This document shows, piece after piece, positions 61,396 through 64,000 of a stretch of DNA of 64,000 nt (position 1 is its first letter; the number at the start of each line of letters is the position of its first letter). The stretch is from Sphingobacterium kitahiroshimense. GTDB taxonomy: Bacteria; Bacteroidota; Bacteroidia; Sphingobacteriales; Sphingobacteriaceae. The stretch spans positions 3,906,001 through 3,970,000 of the forward strand of contig NZ_JAOQNK010000001.1 of NCBI RefSeq assembly GCF_025961315.1. Direction: 5' to 3'. A program made the translations under genes and the position numbers. The notes under the pieces were generated by a model. That model worked only from the letters and a program-made list of their open reading frames with translations, was not told where the DNA came from and did not search any database.

Positions 61396-61423
61396 AAAGC
61401 CCCAATCCGAAGATTGAGGCTTT
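61396..61423 (-). terminator. Terminator after zincin lipoprotein gene
   Basis: AAAGCC(C)CAATC pairs with GATTG(A)GGCTTT around CGAA, 47 bp past the stop of the 61471 gene. Confidence 0.65.
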
Positions 61424-61470
61424 AAGATCTTTAATTAATTTTATTGTTGATTTAAAACTTTAAACAATAA

Positions 61471-62703
61471 TTATGGTGTATAACTTCCGCTATGGCTCGT
61501 CATCCCATCTTTACGCATCGCTTCAATAAGCAGACAGTTGTACACATAGTCCCAACTTGAACTGACTTCTGAATTTTGATTCAGACCATATGGCCACCAA
61601 TGCTGGCTATCGCCACTTATCACCGCATTTTGATCTGAATTGATCAATTTTAACATGTTGTTTCCATTGGTAAATTGATATTTTCCAGCACTTATTGCTT
61701 GCTGTGACCACCAGCTTGTTGTGCCTGTTCCAAATGTATGGTTCATTTCATGTAGCATCGTCCGGATATTTTGGTAAGAAGTATTTGTTCCAAATCGCAT
61801 CCATCCTTCATTATTCGCATCAGCGGTAGCAACTCCAGGTACATAATTAAGGTATACATGCTTAGTCGCTGATGTATATTGATTCGCATACCATACGGCA
61901 CTGTCAATTGCTACTTGCAGGCGTGAGTAAGCGGCAAGCTCTTCCGCTGTAGGGCTACTTGCTTTGTTGAATGTATACGTGACGTTACCTTTCTTAATTG
62001 TTCGAAAGGCAATATTGGTTCCGTAGCTCACCCCGGTTTCATTGATAGCATATGCGCGAAGATGGTAGTTCATCAGTGGAGTTAAATTTGTTAATCCGAT
62101 TCGAAATTTGCCAATACCGTTTGCTCCATGTGCAACCTTGTTTTGCGTGATTGTTGGATTTTCTTCTGTGCCCCAACAAACGCCGCGCTCCGTGACTGCT
62201 CCACCACCGCTATTCAAGATTTCTACATCGTAATACGCTCGTGATGAACCGATAATAAACATCGGTGTTTGGGCAAAATTGACGGATTGTATATCTGCCG
62301 TTTTTAAAGTAACCTGATCTCCGTATGCTACCCCACCTTTGTTTTTGGCATAAGGTCTGATGTAATAGGTTGTAGACTGCACGAGGGAATTGAGCTGAAC
62401 GCTAAATTCTCCTGATCCTTTACTTACCGTAGCTTCGTGCGGATTGTTTTCAATCGTGGGATTGGGACTTGTGCTCCAACAAATACCTCGATTGGTGACT
62501 AGTGCACCGCCTTTATTGGTCACCATTCCTTTAACCATTGCTCCCGAAGTGGTGATATTGGAAAATGCTAATTGTCCTAAACCAGGAAGCGCAATTCCTT
62601 CTGGATTTTCGATTGGCTTTACGGGTACCAGATCTGATGTTGATTTGGCGCATGCCTGCACAGTTAAGCCGAGCATAAGCAGATAGAAATATCTTTTTTT
62701 CAT
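61471..62703 (-). CDS. Zincin-like lipoprotein with two FN3-like repeats
   Basis: 410 residues, lipobox LTVQAC (Cys18). Two tandem beta domains of the 'RGVCWs...PTi' type (about 45-135 and 140-235). The C-terminal domain has the zinc motif HEMNH (318-322) in RTMLHEMNHTFG, followed by QHWWPYGLNQ. A surface metallopeptidase is likely. It follows the DUF4998-type gene by 11 bp and is probably part of an uptake locus extending beyond the window. Confidence 0.75.
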   Translation of the reverse strand: MKKRYFYLLMLGLTVQACAKSTSDLVPVKPIENPEGIALPGLGQLAFSNITTSGAMVKGMVTNKGGALVTNRGICWSTSPNPTIENNPHEATVSKGSGEFSVQLNSLVQSTTYYIRPYAKNKGGVAYGDQVTLKTADIQSVNFAQTPMFIIGSSRAYYDVEILNSGGGAVTERGVCWGTEENPTITQNKVAHGANGIGKFRIGLTNLTPLMNYHLRAYAINETGVSYGTNIAFRTIKKGNVTYTFNKASSPTAEELAAYSRLQVAIDSAVWYANQYTSATKHVYLNYVPGVATADANNEGWMRFGTNTSYQNIRTMLHEMNHTFGTGTTSWWSQQAISAGKYQFTNGNNMLKLINSDQNAVISGDSQHWWPYGLNQNSEVSSSWDYVYNCLLIEAMRKDGMTSHSGSYTP

Positions 62704-62714
62704 GTTTTCTTTTT

Positions 62715-63956
62715 TTATGGTAAAACTTCAAAAGTCATATTACCTGTGATCTTGATATATGATCCATCACTCGCTGTTCCAGGCATGTTACCCAACAGTC
62801 CGATGGTGACGGCACTTGCTTCAGATAAATTAAATTCCAGTATGGCCTCGGTTCCTGAAATAACTTTATAAGCTAAACTTGCAGCTGCTAAATTAGCCTG
62901 GTCAGGTAATTGGGTTCCCTTAGCAGCAACTAAATGGACTGTTCCGGCAGCTCCTTTGTCCAGTTTAGTAATGGTAAACCGATATTTTCCAGGTTGAAGG
63001 TTGGTTGTTTGATACATTTTTCCATTGACAATCGGAGCTAAGTTTGGCGATGGTGTAGCCCACTGCCACCATCCTGCTTCGAACGATAAACAGGCCTGGT
63101 TGGAGCGGATCTCTATTCCACCATAGAAGTTATTGTCGGTATGTTTAAAGTTTTTTGCGGCATCATTCAATTGCCAATCTGCTGGAGTTCCCCATCTGCT
63201 GCCTGCCATGGCAGAAGTTTGGAACGGGAAATTCATATTTTTGAAGTAAATCTCTTTGGGCAATATCTCTGTGACATAGTTCGTGTAAAATGTATCGACA
63301 CTTAAGGTATCGGGGATAAACAGGGTACGATAACGGTATGGTTTTCCAGGAAGATAGTTTTTTAATATGCTTTCACTGATATGGATCGAATCACGTTGTA
63401 TGACCAGCTTTCCTGCAGTATTGGTGTACTCGACTTCTGTAAATGTTGCTCCACTGGTCAAATCGATACCGCCCCAAGTAATGGTGGTGTTTTGATCGCC
63501 AGCAAAATATCCTGTCGTGTAGTAAGGGCGATTGAGTAAGCCAGATCCATACCTTTCGCCATAGGAAATTCCTGTTTTAAAAACGCTGAGTGATTTGTTT
63601 CCTTGTCCATCAAAAGTGATAAATTCAAAATTATGTACCCCTTCTCGGATGGGTAGAGATAACTTTAACGTATCCACTCCTGGCGTTCTATTGATATTAA
63701 GCTCGGCGGAGTCCTGTCGATTGTCCCAATAGACTTTTAATCGTTCGATTTTCGGATCAGCCATAAATAGACCGGTGATATATACTCTTTCTTTTCCAGA
63801 ATAAACTTTTATCGAATCTATTTTTCCAGTATAGCTTTTTTCTCCATCTTGTAGATATTTTTTATAATCATCACTTTTTGAGCAGCTGAAAAGATGAAGT
63901 AGCGCGACGCCAAGCAACATGCTCTTACCTATTATTTTAATGAGTTGTGTTTTCAT
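62715..63956 (-). CDS. DUF4998-type lipoprotein (with C-terminal DUF5013-like domain)
   Basis: 413 residues, lipobox LLHLFSC (Cys25). The N-terminal ~200 residues (KYLQDGEKSYTGKIDSIKVY, GKERVYITGLFMADPKIERL, GVHNFEFITFDGQGNKSLSV) match the DUF4998 pattern found in SusCD-linked lipoproteins. The C-terminus (RWGTPADWQLNDAAKNF, LQPGKYRFTI) looks like DUF5013. It continues an operon whose 5' part lies outside the window. Confidence 0.78.
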   Translation of the reverse strand: MKTQLIKIIGKSMLLGVALLHLFSCSKSDDYKKYLQDGEKSYTGKIDSIKVYSGKERVYITGLFMADPKIERLKVYWDNRQDSAELNINRTPGVDTLKLSLPIREGVHNFEFITFDGQGNKSLSVFKTGISYGERYGSGLLNRPYYTTGYFAGDQNTTITWGGIDLTSGATFTEVEYTNTAGKLVIQRDSIHISESILKNYLPGKPYRYRTLFIPDTLSVDTFYTNYVTEILPKEIYFKNMNFPFQTSAMAGSRWGTPADWQLNDAAKNFKHTDNNFYGGIEIRSNQACLSFEAGWWQWATPSPNLAPIVNGKMYQTTNLQPGKYRFTITKLDKGAAGTVHLVAAKGTQLPDQANLAAASLAYKVISGTEAILEFNLSEASAVTIGLLGNMPGTASDGSYIKITGNMTFEVLP

Positions 63957-64000
63957 AATTTTTGTCTTAAAAATAAATGGTGGTCCCCGTTAGCGTGGGT

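Noticed and set aside
1..64000. tRNA, rRNA and replication origin
   Set aside because: No cloverleaf with a CCA-type end, rRNA signature or origin-like repeat cluster was recognised on either strand.

Overview
The window looks like a chromosome segment of a Bacteroidota bacterium, most likely a Sphingobacteriaceae member of the Sphingobacterium type. Reasons: AT-rich DNA, TAnnTTTG-type -7 promoter boxes, two SusC/SusD pairs, GldL/GldM, DUF6520/MauE, DUF4876/DUF6850 and fimbrillin/FISUMP lipoproteins, and many HTTM/LytTR-type genes. No rRNA, tRNA or CRISPR array was seen.

Layout. 1-7.6 kb is an accessory, decaying region. It starts with a truncated lipoprotein gene, a frameshifted Gly/Ala-rich (bacteriocin-like) peptide gene and a two-TM protein. 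Then come minus-strand defence-like modules separated by six degenerate copies of one repeat: an Abi-type HEPN protein with a divergent, well-folded ~80-nt RNA unit, a HIRAN protein, and a three-gene ADP-ribosyltransferase-like / SecB-like chaperone / small-protein operon that resembles the CmdTAC toxin-antitoxin-chaperone anti-phage system. 7.6-16 kb holds an unknown protein, a TlpA thioredoxin fused to a long C-terminal part, SusC and SusD, facing a DUF6520-MauE operon. 16.5-21.3 kb has an AraC regulator, an SdpB-like HTTM protein with a partner and a small exported peptide, and a divergent LytTR/LytS-like two-component system. 22-26.8 kb is a second SusC/SusD pair. 26.8-33 kb is accessory again: 72-bp tandem repeats, hipBA, an HTH gene whose 5' region is duplicated, an inverted-repeat-bounded 300-bp element, a phage-like FN3/DUF5675/small-membrane-protein cassette and an Rpn/PD-(D/E)XK protein.

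33-39.6 kb contains gldL-gldM without gldK or gldN next to them, a PAS histidine kinase, a putative winged-helix regulator related to the protein at 6288, a secreted protein and a single-domain response regulator. 39.9-41.2 kb is a tyrosine recombinase. 42-49 kb carries an enolase-superfamily (MR/MLE) enzyme and a NarL-type two-component system with three lipoproteins, ending in a decayed partial duplicate of the MR/MLE gene. 50-57 kb is a TonB receptor-DUF4876-DUF6850-dihaem peroxidase operon. 57.6-59.6 kb is a fimbrillin/FISUMP lipoprotein with its small leader gene. 60-61.3 kb is another patch of small ORFs and gene debris, including an ORF6N fragment. 61.5-64 kb holds a zincin-type lipoprotein and a DUF4998-type lipoprotein at the end of what is probably a larger outer-membrane uptake locus.

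The main biological theme is outer-membrane uptake and sensing genes interrupted by islands of defence or competition genes. Those islands show recombination scars: repeats, 3' gene remnants, frameshifts and microhomology deletions. The strongest candidates for new biology are the repeat-punctuated module array at 1.5-6.2 kb, the Abi/HEPN gene with its divergent small RNA, and the CmdTAC-like operon.
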